DNA of 64,000 nt from an uncultured Pelagibacteraceae bacterium (lineage in GTDB: Bacteria > Pseudomonadota > Alphaproteobacteria > Pelagibacterales > Pelagibacteraceae), in assembly GCA_902597175.1 (NCBI GenBank), contig CACJWN010000004.1, positions 38,501 through 102,500 on the forward strand. The letters are read 5' to 3'. Below the pieces are notes generated by a model. It saw only the letters and a program-made list of their open reading frames with translations, made no database searches and was not told where the DNA came from. Below are positions 48,356 to 57,879 of this stretch, one piece after another. Both the position numbers and the translations under genes were made by a program. Position 1 is the first letter of the stretch. Every line of letters begins with the position of its first letter.

Positions 48356-48363
48356 CGCTTGCT

Positions 48364-48555
48364 ATGGGAATTCACTACGATTACAAATCAACACGTGGCG
48401 ATAAAGCTATGAAAAAAGAGGCTAAGAGGAAAGCACGTATTGAGCAGAGAAGAGCTAGGCGATCAAGCAATCCTAAAGACACCGAGCATGACACAATGCA
48501 CGACATTAATAAGCCTATTACGCTTGAGGATTTAACAAATCCAGACAAAAATTAA
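48364..48555 (+). CDS. 63-residue charged protein of unknown function
   Basis: This highly charged, soluble 63-residue protein has a Lys/Arg/Glu-rich helical middle (KEAKRKARIEQRRARRSS) and an acidic C-terminal tail with LEDLTNP. It has no hydrophobic segment. The unusually good ribosome binding site suggests high expression. The basic helix could bind RNA, but this is inference. It sits between a small membrane protein and a small basic ORF. Confidence 0.75.
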   Translation: MGIHYDYKSTRGDKAMKKEAKRKARIEQRRARRSSNPKDTEHDTMHDINKPITLEDLTNPDKN

Positions 48556-48562
48556 TACTTTA

Positions 48563-48697
48563 ATGAAATCTTTTGTTAAGAAAGATTTATTATTAAAAAA
48601 ACGTGAAGTTGCTTTAAAAAAAAATTTAAAAAAAAGAAAAAACCACAAATTATTTACCAAAAAAAAGAATGCCAGTACTTTCAGACAAGTGGATTAA
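48563..48697 (+). CDS. 44-residue lysine-rich microprotein
   Basis: An ORF from ATG 48563 to TAA 48695-48697 encodes [20 protein letters not shown] followed by another lysine-rich helix. About 40% of residues are Lys or Arg. It fills the gap between the 63-residue gene and dcd and overlaps the dcd start by 29 bases in another frame. Poly-A-rich DNA can mimic lysine-rich ORFs, so the call is tentative. The overlap pattern resembles that of confirmed neighbours. Confidence 0.45.
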   Translation: MKSFVKKDLLLKKREVALKKNLKKRKNHKLFTKKKNASTFRQVD

Positions 48698-49223
48698 AAA
48701 GACAGCTCAAACAAAAGGCATGATCAAACCTTTTGTTAGCAAACAAATCAGAAAAGGAAAAATTTCTTTCGGATTATCTTCTTATGGGTATGATGCAAGA
48801 GTTTCTAATGAATTTAAAATATTTACTAATGTAAATTCTGGCATAGTTGATCCTAAAATATTTAAAAAAGAGAGTTTTGTGACAAAAAAAGGAAAAGAAT
48901 GTATTATCCCACCTAATTCTTTTGCGCTAGCCAGGACTATTGAGTATTTTAAAATTCCAGAAAATGTTATGGTAATTTGCTTAGGCAAGTCAACATATGC
49001 TAGATGTGGGATAATTGTAAACGTTACTCCTTTAGAGCCAGGATGGGAAGGGCACGTTACCTTAGAATTTTCTAATACAACTCCTCTACCTGCAAAAATC
49101 TATGCTAATGAAGGTGTAGCTCAATTTGTATTTTTAAAAGGAAATGAAAAACCTGAAGTTTCATACGCAAAAAGAAAAGGAAAATATATGAAACAAAAAG
49201 GCGTGACTCTACCTAAGGTATAA
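48669..49223 (+). CDS. dcd: dCTP deaminase
   Basis: It deaminates dCTP to dUTP on the way to dTMP. The 184 residues carry the conserved SYGYDARVS segment near 37-45, the substrate-binding KSTYAR near 108, and the [12 protein letters not shown] core with the catalytic glutamate. The length is that of the monofunctional or slightly shortened trimeric enzyme. It lies ten bases before the start of murA. Confidence 0.95.
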   Translation: MPVLSDKWIKKTAQTKGMIKPFVSKQIRKGKISFGLSSYGYDARVSNEFKIFTNVNSGIVDPKIFKKESFVTKKGKECIIPPNSFALARTIEYFKIPENVMVICLGKSTYARCGIIVNVTPLEPGWEGHVTLEFSNTTPLPAKIYANEGVAQFVFLKGNEKPEVSYAKRKGKYMKQKGVTLPKV

Positions 49224-49233
49224 ACTTTCTTTA

Positions 49234-50489
49234 ATGCAAAAACTTTTAATTAAAGGAAAAAAAGATCTATCTGGTAGTATTTCAATATCTGGATCTAAAA
49301 TGCAACTTTGCCGATTTTAGCTGCATCAATACTTGCAAAAAAAGTAAAGCTTACAAATGTTCCCTTAGTAAAAGATATTTTTACTATGCTTGAATTATTA
49401 AAATTTATAGGAATCGATATTAAAATAAATAAAAAAAAAAAATTTATTCAAATAGAAAACACTAATAAAAAAATAAATACGTTAGCTCCTTATAGACTAG
49501 TAAAAACAATGAGAGCTGGAGTTTTGGTGCTAGGTCCACTGTTAACTAGGTATAAAAAAGCCAAGGTTTCTTTGCCTGGAGGTTGTGCTATTGGAACTCG
49601 ACCAGTTGATATACACTTATTTGCCTTAAAAAAATTTGGAGCAAGAATAAAAATAAAAGACGGATATATAATTGCAGATGCTAAAAAGGGTCTGATTGGT
49701 AATTATATAAGATTTCCATCCATTTCTGTTGGCGCAACAGAAAATGCATTAATCGCGGCTTGTGGCGCTGAAGGCAAGACCGTACTATCAAATTGTGCCA
49801 CTGAACCAGAAATTTTAGATTTAATATCATTTATTAAAAAATTAGGAATTTCCATTAAAATTAATGGACGGAAAATAATTATTAACGGTAAAAAAACTGT
49901 AAAAGCAACAATTAAACACAAGGTAATATTTGACAGAATTGAAGCAGGTACTTATTTAATTGCCGGAGCATTAATAGGTAAAAAAATTATTATTAAAAAC
50001 GTACTGCCTGGTATTATAAAAAATGAAATTCAAATTTTAAAAAAGATAGGTGCAAAAATTACTGCTAAAAAGAATGTTTTAACAATAATAAAATCAAAAA
50101 ATTTAAAAAAAATTAATGTCACCACAAAACCATATCCAGGGTTTCCTACAGATTTGCAGGCCCAATTGATGGTATTAATGACACAATCCAATGGAGTTTC
50201 TAAAATAAAAGAAAATATCTTTGAAAATAGATTTATGCATGTGCCAGAGTTAAAAAGAATGGGCGCAAAAATAGAAATTCAAAATAAAATTGCTTATATA
50301 TTTGGTCCTTCAAAGTTAACTGGGGCAGAAGTGATGGCAACAGATCTAAGAGCTTCTGTAAGTTTAGTACTAGCCGGACTGATTGCTGATAATAGAACAA
50401 TAGTAAATAGAATTTATCACCTGGATAGAGGGTATGAGTTTTTGGAAAATAAATTGAAAAAGTGTAAAGCCGTTATTAAAAGAATATAA
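49234..50489 (+). CDS. murA: UDP-N-acetylglucosamine 1-carboxyvinyltransferase, interrupted by a one-base frameshift
   Basis: MurA adds enolpyruvate from PEP to UDP-GlcNAc, the first committed step of peptidoglycan synthesis. The reading frame from ATG 49234 begins MQKLLIKGKKDLSGSISISG with Ser21-Lys22, then goes out of frame at the A run 49297-49300 and stops at 49320. One missing A would restore GSKNATLPILAAS and join the long frame starting at 49308 (393 residues). The rejoined protein is 418 residues, the normal length, with the PEP-reactive Cys at about 118 (GGCAIGTRP). The break falls between the conserved active-site Lys22 and Asn23. Since murA is essential, a sequencing or assembly error in the A run is the simplest explanation. 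Confidence 0.9.
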
Positions 50490-50932
50490 TGAAGCCTAAA
50501 AATTTGAAACTAATCGCAAGAACAGAAGAAGATTTGCGGGTTGTTTCTGCTCATTTACAAGATGCTATTGTAAACATAAATGATATTGCAAACCTAAAAA
50601 AAAATAAAATTTTACTTCTTCAATTAAATAGATTTATGTGGGAAGACATTGAAAAAGGAGTATTTAGAAAAAATAAGAGAATAAGAACATTTTTAAAATT
50701 TGAAAACGTGGTAAAAGTTAATTCAAAAAATATTAATCAAGCTGGAAATGACAAATTTTTGGATTTTTTAACTATTGAAACAAATCAGATGATTGATAAT
50801 AACTATGAGATGAAAATATTATTTGCAGGTGACTCAATACTAAAAGTTACTGCAGAGGTTATTGAAGTAACTTTAGACGACCAAGGTGAAGCCTGGGAAA
50901 CAAAAAATAAACCAAAACATAAAGAAATCTAA
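50489..50932 (+). CDS. DUF2948 family protein
   Basis: This 147-residue soluble protein matches the alphaproteobacterial DUF2948 family: LKLIARTEEDLRVVSAHLQD at 6-25, and RFMWED, then ILFAGDSILKVTAEVIEVTL near the C-terminus. Function is unknown. It is fixed between murA and hisD in many alphaproteobacteria. It shares one base with each neighbour (TAATG at both ends), so the three are translationally linked. Confidence 0.87.
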   Translation: MKPKNLKLIARTEEDLRVVSAHLQDAIVNINDIANLKKNKILLLQLNRFMWEDIEKGVFRKNKRIRTFLKFENVVKVNSKNINQAGNDKFLDFLTIETNQMIDNNYEMKILFAGDSILKVTAEVIEVTLDDQGEAWETKNKPKHKEI

Positions 50933-52227
50933 TGCTAAAATTTTTCAATGCTGATAAAAAAAATTCATTAAAAAAATTAGAAAAAATTTTAAATTTAAGA
51001 AAGAATAACCAAAAAATTCAAACTTCTAAAGTAAGGCAAATAATATACAACGTAAAAAAAAGAGGCGACAATGCAGTCATTAACTATGAAAAAAAATTCT
51101 CGAAAATTAAAACAAATTCAAAAAAATTAAAATTTACTAAAAACGAGGTAGACCTTATTTCAAAAAAAGTGGATAGAGGGCTTAAAAAAGCTATAGACTT
51201 AGCATTTTCAAGAATTAAGTTATTCCACACAAAGCAAAAATTTTCATCTTTCAAATTTAAAGACAATCATAAAAATGAACTTTCATACAAATACACTCCA
51301 ATTGAAAATGTCGGTGTATATGTTCCTGGTGGAACTGCGAGTTATCCCAGCACAGTTTTGATGAATTGTATTCCAGCTATCGTAGCCGGAGTAAAAAACA
51401 TTTATCTTACAACTCCAGCTTTAGGTTCGTCAGTCAATCCAGCAATTATATATGCGGCAAAAAAATGTGGTGTAAAAGAAATTTATAAAACTGGTGGAGC
51501 TCATTCGATTGCTGCTTTAGCTTATGGAACTAAGAGTTTTAAAAAAGTTGATAAAATTGTCGGCCCGGGAAATGCTTTTGTTGCCTCAGCTAAGAAAGAA
51601 GTTTTTGGAGAAGTAGGCATCGATATGGTGGCAGGCCCATCCGAGGTTAGTATAATTGCCGACAAAAATTCAGAGCCAGATTGGATAGCCTCAGACCTGA
51701 TTGCTCAAGCAGAACACGATATTTTTGCTCAATCCATTTTAATTTCAAATGATAAAAATTTAATAAAGTTAGTTAACTTTAATTTAAAATTACAATTAAT
51801 AAATTTACCTAAAAAAAATATAGCATCAAAAAGTTTAAGAAATTATGGATTAGCTATTTATACTAAAAATAAAAAAATAATAGCAGATGTAGTAAATATC
51901 ATAGCGCCCGAACACTTAGAGATTAATTTTAATAAAAACAAACAAATTTTGAAAAGCATTAAAAATGCTGGCTCCATTTTTATCGGAAAGTTTTCGCCAG
52001 AGGCGATGGGAGACTATATAGCAGGCCCAAACCACGTATTACCTACATCAGGATCTGCAAAATTTTCCTCAGGTTTGTCTGTAAATGATTTTTTAAAAAG
52101 ACATTCAGTAATAAAAATAACAAAATCAGGTATTGAAAGATTGGGACCATCGGTTATAAATTTAGCTAAGCATGAAAAGTTGGAGGGTCATGCAAATTCG
52201 ATAAAAATCAGACTAAAAAAACAATGA
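50932..52227 (+). CDS. hisD: histidinol dehydrogenase
   Basis: This is the last two steps of histidine synthesis: a zinc enzyme oxidising histidinol to histidine with two NAD+. The 431 residues include [15 protein letters not shown] near 130, and the [19 protein letters not shown] segment. Zinc ligands are in LIAQAEHD, and the catalytic Glu-His pair in PEHLEI. The length is normal. Other his genes are not in the window. Confidence 0.97.
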   Translation: MLKFFNADKKNSLKKLEKILNLRKNNQKIQTSKVRQIIYNVKKRGDNAVINYEKKFSKIKTNSKKLKFTKNEVDLISKKVDRGLKKAIDLAFSRIKLFHTKQKFSSFKFKDNHKNELSYKYTPIENVGVYVPGGTASYPSTVLMNCIPAIVAGVKNIYLTTPALGSSVNPAIIYAAKKCGVKEIYKTGGAHSIAALAYGTKSFKKVDKIVGPGNAFVASAKKEVFGEVGIDMVAGPSEVSIIADKNSEPDWIASDLIAQAEHDIFAQSILISNDKNLIKLVNFNLKLQLINLPKKNIASKSLRNYGLAIYTKNKKIIADVVNIIAPEHLEINFNKNKQILKSIKNAGSIFIGKFSPEAMGDYIAGPNHVLPTSGSAKFSSGLSVNDFLKRHSVIKITKSGIERLGPSVINLAKHEKLEGHANSIKIRLKKQ

Positions 52228-52230
52228 GGA
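52226..52230 (+). promoter_or_regulatory. Shine-Dalgarno that sets the infA TTG start
   Basis: GAGGA overlaps the hisD TGA and lies seven bases before TTG 52238. It supports TTG rather than a later codon as the start of infA, since the protein then begins with the conserved [11 protein letters not shown]. Confidence 0.6.
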
Positions 52231-52237
52231 TAGATAT

Positions 52238-52453
52238 TTGGCGAAACAAGATACTTTAGAATTTAAGGGAAAAGTTACAGAATTACTTCCAAATGCAATG
52301 TTTAGGGTAAAATTAGAAAATAATCATGAAATTTTGGCTCACACTGCTGGTAAACTTAGAAAGAATAGAATAAGAGTTTTGGCAGGTGATAATGTAATGG
52401 TCGAAATGACACCATATGATTTAACTAAAGGTAGAATAACTTTTAGATTTTAG
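52238..52453 (+). CDS. infA: translation initiation factor IF-1
   Basis: This 71-residue OB-fold protein binds the 30S A site during initiation. The sequence is typical: [20 protein letters not shown] and the C-terminal [11 protein letters not shown]. It starts at TTG with a fair Shine-Dalgarno. The G of its TAG stop is also base 1 of tRNA-Phe, so the mRNA must be cut inside the stop codon when that tRNA is matured. Confidence 0.97.
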   Translation: MAKQDTLEFKGKVTELLPNAMFRVKLENNHEILAHTAGKLRKNRIRVLAGDNVMVEMTPYDLTKGRITFRF

Positions 52454-52527
52454 GCCTTGTAGCTCAGTAGTAGAGCAGTACCCTGAAAAGGTATGTGTCG
52501 TAAGTGCGATTCTTACCAAGGCCACCA
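52453..52527 (+). tRNA. tRNA-Phe (anticodon GAA) with altered elbow
   Basis: The 75-base cloverleaf pairs GGCCTTG with CAAGGCC, and has anticodon loop CTGAAAA on GTACC/GGTAT, T stem GTAAG/CTTAC, discriminator A and CCA. Two features are odd. The D loop is AGTAGTA (seven bases) with no GG pair, and the T loop is TGCGATT, with G instead of T at position 55. Positions 18 and 55 normally pair at the elbow, so the changes look linked. The first base overlaps the infA stop codon. It serves PheST at 13196-16662. Confidence 0.93.
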
Positions 52528-52580
52528 CCAAGTGATTAATGCACATCGAAAAATTATTAAAAGTTTGATAGTTTTTCAAT

Positions 52581-53978
52581 ATGACAAAAAATATTGGATT
52601 AGTTTGGCTAAAAGATGATTTTAGATTAAAAAGAAATCTAGCATTAATAGAAGCTGCTAAAAACCATGATCAAGTAGTTGCATTTTATTTATATAAAAAA
52701 AAGAAATTTGACGATCAAGAAGCTCAAAAGTGGTGGGTTTGTGAGTCTATTCAAGAGTTTAAAAAAAAATTAAATAACTACAACATCAATCTTGAGGTGA
52801 TAGCAACCGACACATATAAATCGTTTTTTGAAAAATTGTTTCAAAAAAAAGACTTTTCAATTTATTGGAATAAAACCTATGAACCAAATTATTTAAAGTT
52901 TGATGAATTTCTTAAAAACAATTTTGAAAAAAATCGGATTAAATGCAGTATTTTTAAAGGAAATGTTTTAAATGAATTTGATGAAGTGAAAAAAAATGAT
53001 GGCAGTCCATTTAAAGTTTTTACCCCGTTTTGGAGAAATGCTGAAAAATATTATATGGAAAAAATTCCTACAAAGGAAAAAAAAATATCAAAATGTTTAA
53101 AAAAAATATCTTTTTTCAACAAAACAATTAACTATAGAGAAATTTATCCCAATAAACAGTGGTTTAAAAAATTTGAAGAATACTGGATTCCAAGTGAAGA
53201 GAATGCATCAAAAGAATTGAAAAATTTCATAGTTAAAAGAATTCAAAATTATTCTGATTTAAGAAATTTTCCGTATTTACTCGGAACATCGAAGCTATCT
53301 CCATACATTAAACATGGACAAATACATGTTGAGACTATATGGGAAGAATGTAATAAAATTAAGCATAAAGGAGTAAATAAATTTTTAGCTGAAATAGGTT
53401 GGAGAGAGTTTAACCACTCTTTGATAAATTATTTTCCTCATATGCTGCAAGGTAATTACTCAAAAAAATTTGATAAGTTTCCATGGATGAAAAATTCAAA
53501 ACTTTTGACTGCTTGGAAAAAAGGGTTGACTGGCTATCCTATAGTTGATGCCGGCATGAGAGAACTTTATTCGACAGGCTGGATGCATAATAGAGTAAGA
53601 ATGATAGTTGGATCGTTTTTAGTAAAACATTTATTAATTCATTGGATCGAAGGAGAAAAGCATTTCAGAAAATGCTTACTTGACTATAATGAAGCTAATA
53701 ACATTTCTGGATGGCAATGGGTTGCAGGTTGTGGTGCAGATGCAGCACCTTATTTCCGAATTTTTAATCCAATTTTACAAGGTGAAAGATTTGATAAGGA
53801 TGGTGATTACGTGAAAAAATGGGTTCCAGAACTGAGAAAAGTTCCAAAAAAATTTATTCATAAGCCATGGGAGATCAATGATGAAAATATCTTAATGTTA
53901 AATAAAGATTATCCTTCACCAGTAGTAAACCATGAGGAAGCTAGGTTGAGAGCTCTTGCTGCATTTAAAAAAATCTAG
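52581..53978 (+). CDS. phrB: cryptochrome/photolyase family protein (likely CPD photolyase)
   Basis: It repairs UV-made pyrimidine dimers with light, using FAD and an antenna cofactor. The 465 residues have the N-terminal Rossmann antenna domain (IGLVWLKDDFRLKRNLAL at 5-22). The FAD domain has WREFNHSL, the W-MHNRVRM segment near 338-344, and GWQWVAGCGADAAPYFRIFNP near 382-402. The GCGADAAPYF variant is common in marine bacteria. A light sensor role cannot be excluded. It follows tRNA-Phe by 53 bases and ends two bases from secA. Confidence 0.93.
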   Translation: MTKNIGLVWLKDDFRLKRNLALIEAAKNHDQVVAFYLYKKKKFDDQEAQKWWVCESIQEFKKKLNNYNINLEVIATDTYKSFFEKLFQKKDFSIYWNKTYEPNYLKFDEFLKNNFEKNRIKCSIFKGNVLNEFDEVKKNDGSPFKVFTPFWRNAEKYYMEKIPTKEKKISKCLKKISFFNKTINYREIYPNKQWFKKFEEYWIPSEENASKELKNFIVKRIQNYSDLRNFPYLLGTSKLSPYIKHGQIHVETIWEECNKIKHKGVNKFLAEIGWREFNHSLINYFPHMLQGNYSKKFDKFPWMKNSKLLTAWKKGLTGYPIVDAGMRELYSTGWMHNRVRMIVGSFLVKHLLIHWIEGEKHFRKCLLDYNEANNISGWQWVAGCGADAAPYFRIFNPILQGERFDKDGDYVKKWVPELRKVPKKFIHKPWEINDENILMLNKDYPSPVVNHEEARLRALAAFKKI

Positions 53979-53980
53979 AA

Positions 53981-56530
53981 TTATATATTACCATGACAGT
54001 GTTTAAATTTTTTTCCTGAACCACATGGACATTTTTCGTTTCGACCAACTTTTTTAAAATCATCTTTTTTTTGGCCCTCAACGTTCTGTTCATTAGATGA
54101 CACAACGATATTTAAATTGAATAATAGCTTTATCACGTCAATTTTTATTTTTGACAGAAGTCCCTCAAAAAGAACAAAAGCCTCCTTTTTAAATTCTGAC
54201 AACGGGTCTTTTTGACCATACTGTCTTAAACCTATGACCTGTCTTAATTGCTCCAAATATTGAAGGTGAGAACGCCAAGAAAAATCAATTATTTGAAGAA
54301 ATATTTTTTTTTCAAGAGTTTTATTTTGTTCTTCTCCTAAAATATCAATTCTACTAATTTTCTTTTTATCAAATAAGTTCCTCAATTCTTTGATAAATTC
54401 TAATTTATCTTTTGAGGCTAATTGAATTAATTGTGTTTCATTTAAAGCATTGCCTGTTAAATTTTTAATTTGAGCCAGATACTTTTCATCTTTCGATTTT
54501 TGATAATTAATAAGAGAAATTTCTAAATCCTTGGCTGTCTCCTCAAAAAAATCTTTTAAAATTTCACCTATACTACTCTCCTTTAAAATTTTTAATCTTT
54601 GAGAAAAAATAACTTGTCTTTGATCATTCATTACATCGTCAAATTTAATTAAAGTTTTTCTTATATCAAAATTTCTTGTCTCTACTTTTTTTTGTGCTCT
54701 TTCCATTGCTTTATTTATCCAAGGATGGTCAATGGACTCATTTTCCTTCAAACCTAGTTTTTTCAGCATTCCGTCGATAGAATCACCTCCAAAAATTCTC
54801 ATTAATTCGTCTTGTAAACTAATAAAAAAAATCGTGGATCCAGGATCTCCCTGTCTTCCAGATCTACCTCTTAGCTGATTATCAATTCTTCTACTTTCAT
54901 GTCTTTCTGTTCCAATTATGCAAAGACCCCCTAAGCTTTTTACCTCTGACTCTTCCTTTTTGTGCTCATTTAATTTTGATGCGTTAACTTCCTCAATAAA
55001 ATCTTTATTTCCACCAAGTTTGATATCTGTTCCTCTGCCCGCCATATTAGTTGCAATCGTAACTGCTTTTAACTTACCAGCCTCAGCGATAATTTTTGCC
55101 TCTTTTTCATGTTGTTTGGCGTTCAAAACATTATGACTAATACTTCTATTTTTTAAAAAGTCAGAAATTTTTTCTGACTTTTCAATACTTGTAGTACCTA
55201 CTAAAACTGGCTGACCTTTAGAATTACATTCAATTATTTTTTTTGTAATTGCATTATATTTTTCTTTTTCTGTTCTAAAAATTTGATCATTAAAATCTTT
55301 TCTCAACATTTTTTTATTAGTAGGTATCGCAACCACGTTTAACTTATAAATATCGTAAAATTCTTCCGACTCGGTCATTGCTGTACCCGTCATACCAGCC
55401 AGTTTTTTATAGAGTCTAAAATAATTTTGGTAAGTAATTGATGCTAAAGTTTGGTTCTCCTCTTGAATTTCTACATTCTCTTTAGCCTCAATAGCCTGAT
55501 GCAAACCATCAGAAAATCTCCTTCCTCCTAAAACTCTTCCAGTAAATTCATCAATTATTTGTACTTTCCCATCACTAATAATGTAGTCTGCATCTTTTTT
55601 AAAAATTAAATTCGCTTTTAAAGCCTGATTTGTGTGATGAACAAGATCTAAATTAGCTGGATCGTAAAAATTATTATTTTTTAGAATATTTTTTTGCAAG
55701 GCAAGCTTTTCAATTTTGTCTACACCAGCGTCGGTAAGAATTACATTTTTATTTTTCTCATCTAACTCGTAATCATTTTTTTGTAAATTTTTGATAAATT
55801 CATTTGAAGTCGAATAAAGTGTTGTTTTATCTTCTATTTTTCCTGAAATTACTAATGGAGTACGAGATTCATCAATAAGTATGCTATCAACCTCGTCTAC
55901 TATACAAAAATTATGGCCTCGTTGAACCATATCATCAAGTTCATATTTCATATTATCTCTCAAATAATCAAAACCTAATTCATTGTTAGTGGCATAAGTA
56001 ATATCGCAGGCGTAATTTTTTTTTCTTTCTTGGTCGTCCAAATTATTTGTTATACAACCTGTGGACACCCCTAGATAATTAAAAACTTTTCCCATCCAAG
56101 CCGAGTCCCTCAAAGCCAAGTAGTCGTTTACTGTAACAATATGAACACCCTTGCCAGTAAGTGAATTTAAATATGCAGGCAAAGTTGATACCAGAGTTTT
56201 TCCTTCTCCGGTTTTCATCTCAGCTATTTTACCATTGTGAAGTATAAGCCCGCCCGAAAGCTGAACATCATAATGACGTTCACCTAAAGTCCTATTTGCT
56301 GCCTCTCTTACCAACGCAAAAGTCTCAGGAATTATTTCATCCAGTTTTAAAGAGCCATTTTGAGCTTTTTTTTTAAAATTTGCTGTTTTCTCTTTGAATT
56401 CACTTTCGGTTAAAGACTTTATTTCTTTCTCTTTGCTATTGATAGCTAAAATAATATTTTGAATTCTATCTAATTCTTGTTGATTAGAGCTTTTAAATAT
56501 TTTACTAAAAGTCCTTGTAAATAAATTCAT
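53981..56530 (-). CDS. secA: preprotein translocase ATPase SecA
   Basis: This motor drives exported proteins through SecYEG. The 849 residues carry Walker A in MKTGEGKT (105-112), the DEAD-like box in VDEVDSILIDE near 214, helicase motif VI GRSGRQGDPG, the scaffold and wing domains, and a C-terminal zinc SEC-C motif (CPCGSGKKFKHCHG). Length is a little short of E. coli (901) but normal for compact genomes. It is divergent from argJ by 44 bases. Confidence 0.98.
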   Translation of the reverse strand: MNLFTRTFSKIFKSSNQQELDRIQNIILAINSKEKEIKSLTESEFKEKTANFKKKAQNGSLKLDEIIPETFALVREAANRTLGERHYDVQLSGGLILHNGKIAEMKTGEGKTLVSTLPAYLNSLTGKGVHIVTVNDYLALRDSAWMGKVFNYLGVSTGCITNNLDDQERKKNYACDITYATNNELGFDYLRDNMKYELDDMVQRGHNFCIVDEVDSILIDESRTPLVISGKIEDKTTLYSTSNEFIKNLQKNDYELDEKNKNVILTDAGVDKIEKLALQKNILKNNNFYDPANLDLVHHTNQALKANLIFKKDADYIISDGKVQIIDEFTGRVLGGRRFSDGLHQAIEAKENVEIQEENQTLASITYQNYFRLYKKLAGMTGTAMTESEEFYDIYKLNVVAIPTNKKMLRKDFNDQIFRTEKEKYNAITKKIIECNSKGQPVLVGTTSIEKSEKISDFLKNRSISHNVLNAKQHEKEAKIIAEAGKLKAVTIATNMAGRGTDIKLGGNKDFIEEVNASKLNEHKKEESEVKSLGGLCIIGTERHESRRIDNQLRGRSGRQGDPGSTIFFISLQDELMRIFGGDSIDGMLKKLGLKENESIDHPWINKAMERAQKKVETRNFDIRKTLIKFDDVMNDQRQVIFSQRLKILKESSIGEILKDFFEETAKDLEISLINYQKSKDEKYLAQIKNLTGNALNETQLIQLASKDKLEFIKELRNLFDKKKISRIDILGEEQNKTLEKKIFLQIIDFSWRSHLQYLEQLRQVIGLRQYGQKDPLSEFKKEAFVLFEGLLSKIKIDVIKLLFNLNIVVSSNEQNVEGQKKDDFKKVGRNEKCPCGSGKKFKHCHGNI

Positions 56531-56574
56531 TATACTTCTATATATGTATTTATAATTTATATTAAATAGTAATT

Positions 56575-57879
56575 ATGACAATAAACATAAAAAATTTTCT
56601 CAAAGATAAAACAAAATTATCAAAAATGGGTGAGTTTCAGAACTTAAAGCAAATTGATGGTTTAGAAATGTCATCAATATCGGCTGATTTATACGGCGAT
56701 GGAAGAGATGACCTTGCTTTATTCTATTTTAGTAAAGGCGCAAATTATGCAAGTTTAACGACAACAAATAGTATAACCTCTGAATTCATTCCATGGAATA
56801 ATAATTCTCATAAAAAAACAATTAAAGGTTTATTAGTGAACACAAAAAATGCCAATACTTTTACTGGAAAGCAGGGAAAAGAGGGCATTGATATTTTAGC
56901 TAAAAACTTATCGAGAATCTTAACCATAAAGGAGTCGAAATCAAAGAAAGGTACAAATGAAACCGTAAAAATCAAAGATTTAATTTTTGCATCAACAGGA
57001 GTAATCGGTGAGGAATTTCCAACTGAAAAAATCAAGGATAGATTACAAGAATTAGTTGAAAGATTAAGAGGTGAACACAATAAAATGTATTGGCTTAAAT
57101 TAGCATCAGCAATAATGACTACAGATACCAAACCCAAGGTAGCTTCAGAGGAGATAATTGTTGGGGACGAGCTAATAAGAATTTGCGGAATAGCAAAAGG
57201 CTCCGGAATGATAGCGCCTAACTTAGCAACAATGCTCTCATTTATTTTTACTAATGCAGATATCAATTCAAATTTATTAAAAACTCTTTTAAAAAGATCA
57301 GTATCAAACTCATTCAACGCAATTACGGTAGATAGCGATCAATCTACAAACGATATGGTTTCAATTTTTTCCACTAGATCACTAAAAATTGGTCAAAACT
57401 TATCTCTGAATGATAAGCTCATTCAAAAGTTTGAAGTAGCTCTTAAAAAATTATGTTTAAATTTAGCAAAGCAAATAGTCGTAGATGGTGAGGGAGCAAA
57501 AAAGTTTATAACTATAAATGTGATTAACGCAAAATCTTTAGGTAGTGCAAAAAATATTGCATTTTCAATCGCTAACTCTCCTCTTTTTAAAACAGCTATT
57601 GCTGGCGAAGATCCTAATTGGGGTAGAATAGCCATGGGGATAGGTAAATCTGGAGAGTTAGTAGATCAGAAAAAGCTTAAAATAAAAATTGGAAATTTTA
57701 TTGTTGCTGAAAATGGAAAAATATCAGAAAGTTATGACGAAAAAAAACTTAAAGAATATATGGAATGGGACTCTATCGAAATTGAAGTGAACTTAAAATT
57801 AGGCAATGATGCATTTAAATGTTTTACTTGTGACTTCACCCATGATTATATTGATATTAATGCCGACTACAGGAACTAA
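56575..57879 (+). CDS. argJ: glutamate N-acetyltransferase / amino-acid acetyltransferase
   Basis: ArgJ moves acetyl from N-acetylornithine to glutamate and in many species also uses acetyl-CoA. It is made as a precursor that cuts itself before a threonine; here Thr219 in APNLATM is that nucleophile. The oxyanion pair is in STGVIGE near 140-146. The 434 residues are a little longer than usual (about 400-410) at the N-terminus. It works with argB at 42385. The next gene starts with no gap. Confidence 0.95.
   Translation: MTINIKNFLKDKTKLSKMGEFQNLKQIDGLEMSSISADLYGDGRDDLALFYFSKGANYASLTTTNSITSEFIPWNNNSHKKTIKGLLVNTKNANTFTGKQGKEGIDILAKNLSRILTIKESKSKKGTNETVKIKDLIFASTGVIGEEFPTEKIKDRLQELVERLRGEHNKMYWLKLASAIMTTDTKPKVASEEIIVGDELIRICGIAKGSGMIAPNLATMLSFIFTNADINSNLLKTLLKRSVSNSFNAITVDSDQSTNDMVSIFSTRSLKIGQNLSLNDKLIQKFEVALKKLCLNLAKQIVVDGEGAKKFITINVINAKSLGSAKNIAFSIANSPLFKTAIAGEDPNWGRIAMGIGKSGELVDQKKLKIKIGNFIVAENGKISESYDEKKLKEYMEWDSIEIEVNLKLGNDAFKCFTCDFTHDYIDINADYRN

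Noticed and set aside
49308..50489. murA as a complete 393-residue gene starting at TTG 49308
   Set aside because: This start would remove the conserved Lys22-Asn23 region, which is encoded just upstream in another frame; a frameshift explains the sequence better.
56808..57317. A 169-codon minus-strand frame antisense to argJ
   Set aside because: argJ is complete with its Thr219 nucleophile; the antisense frame has no start context or recognised motif.
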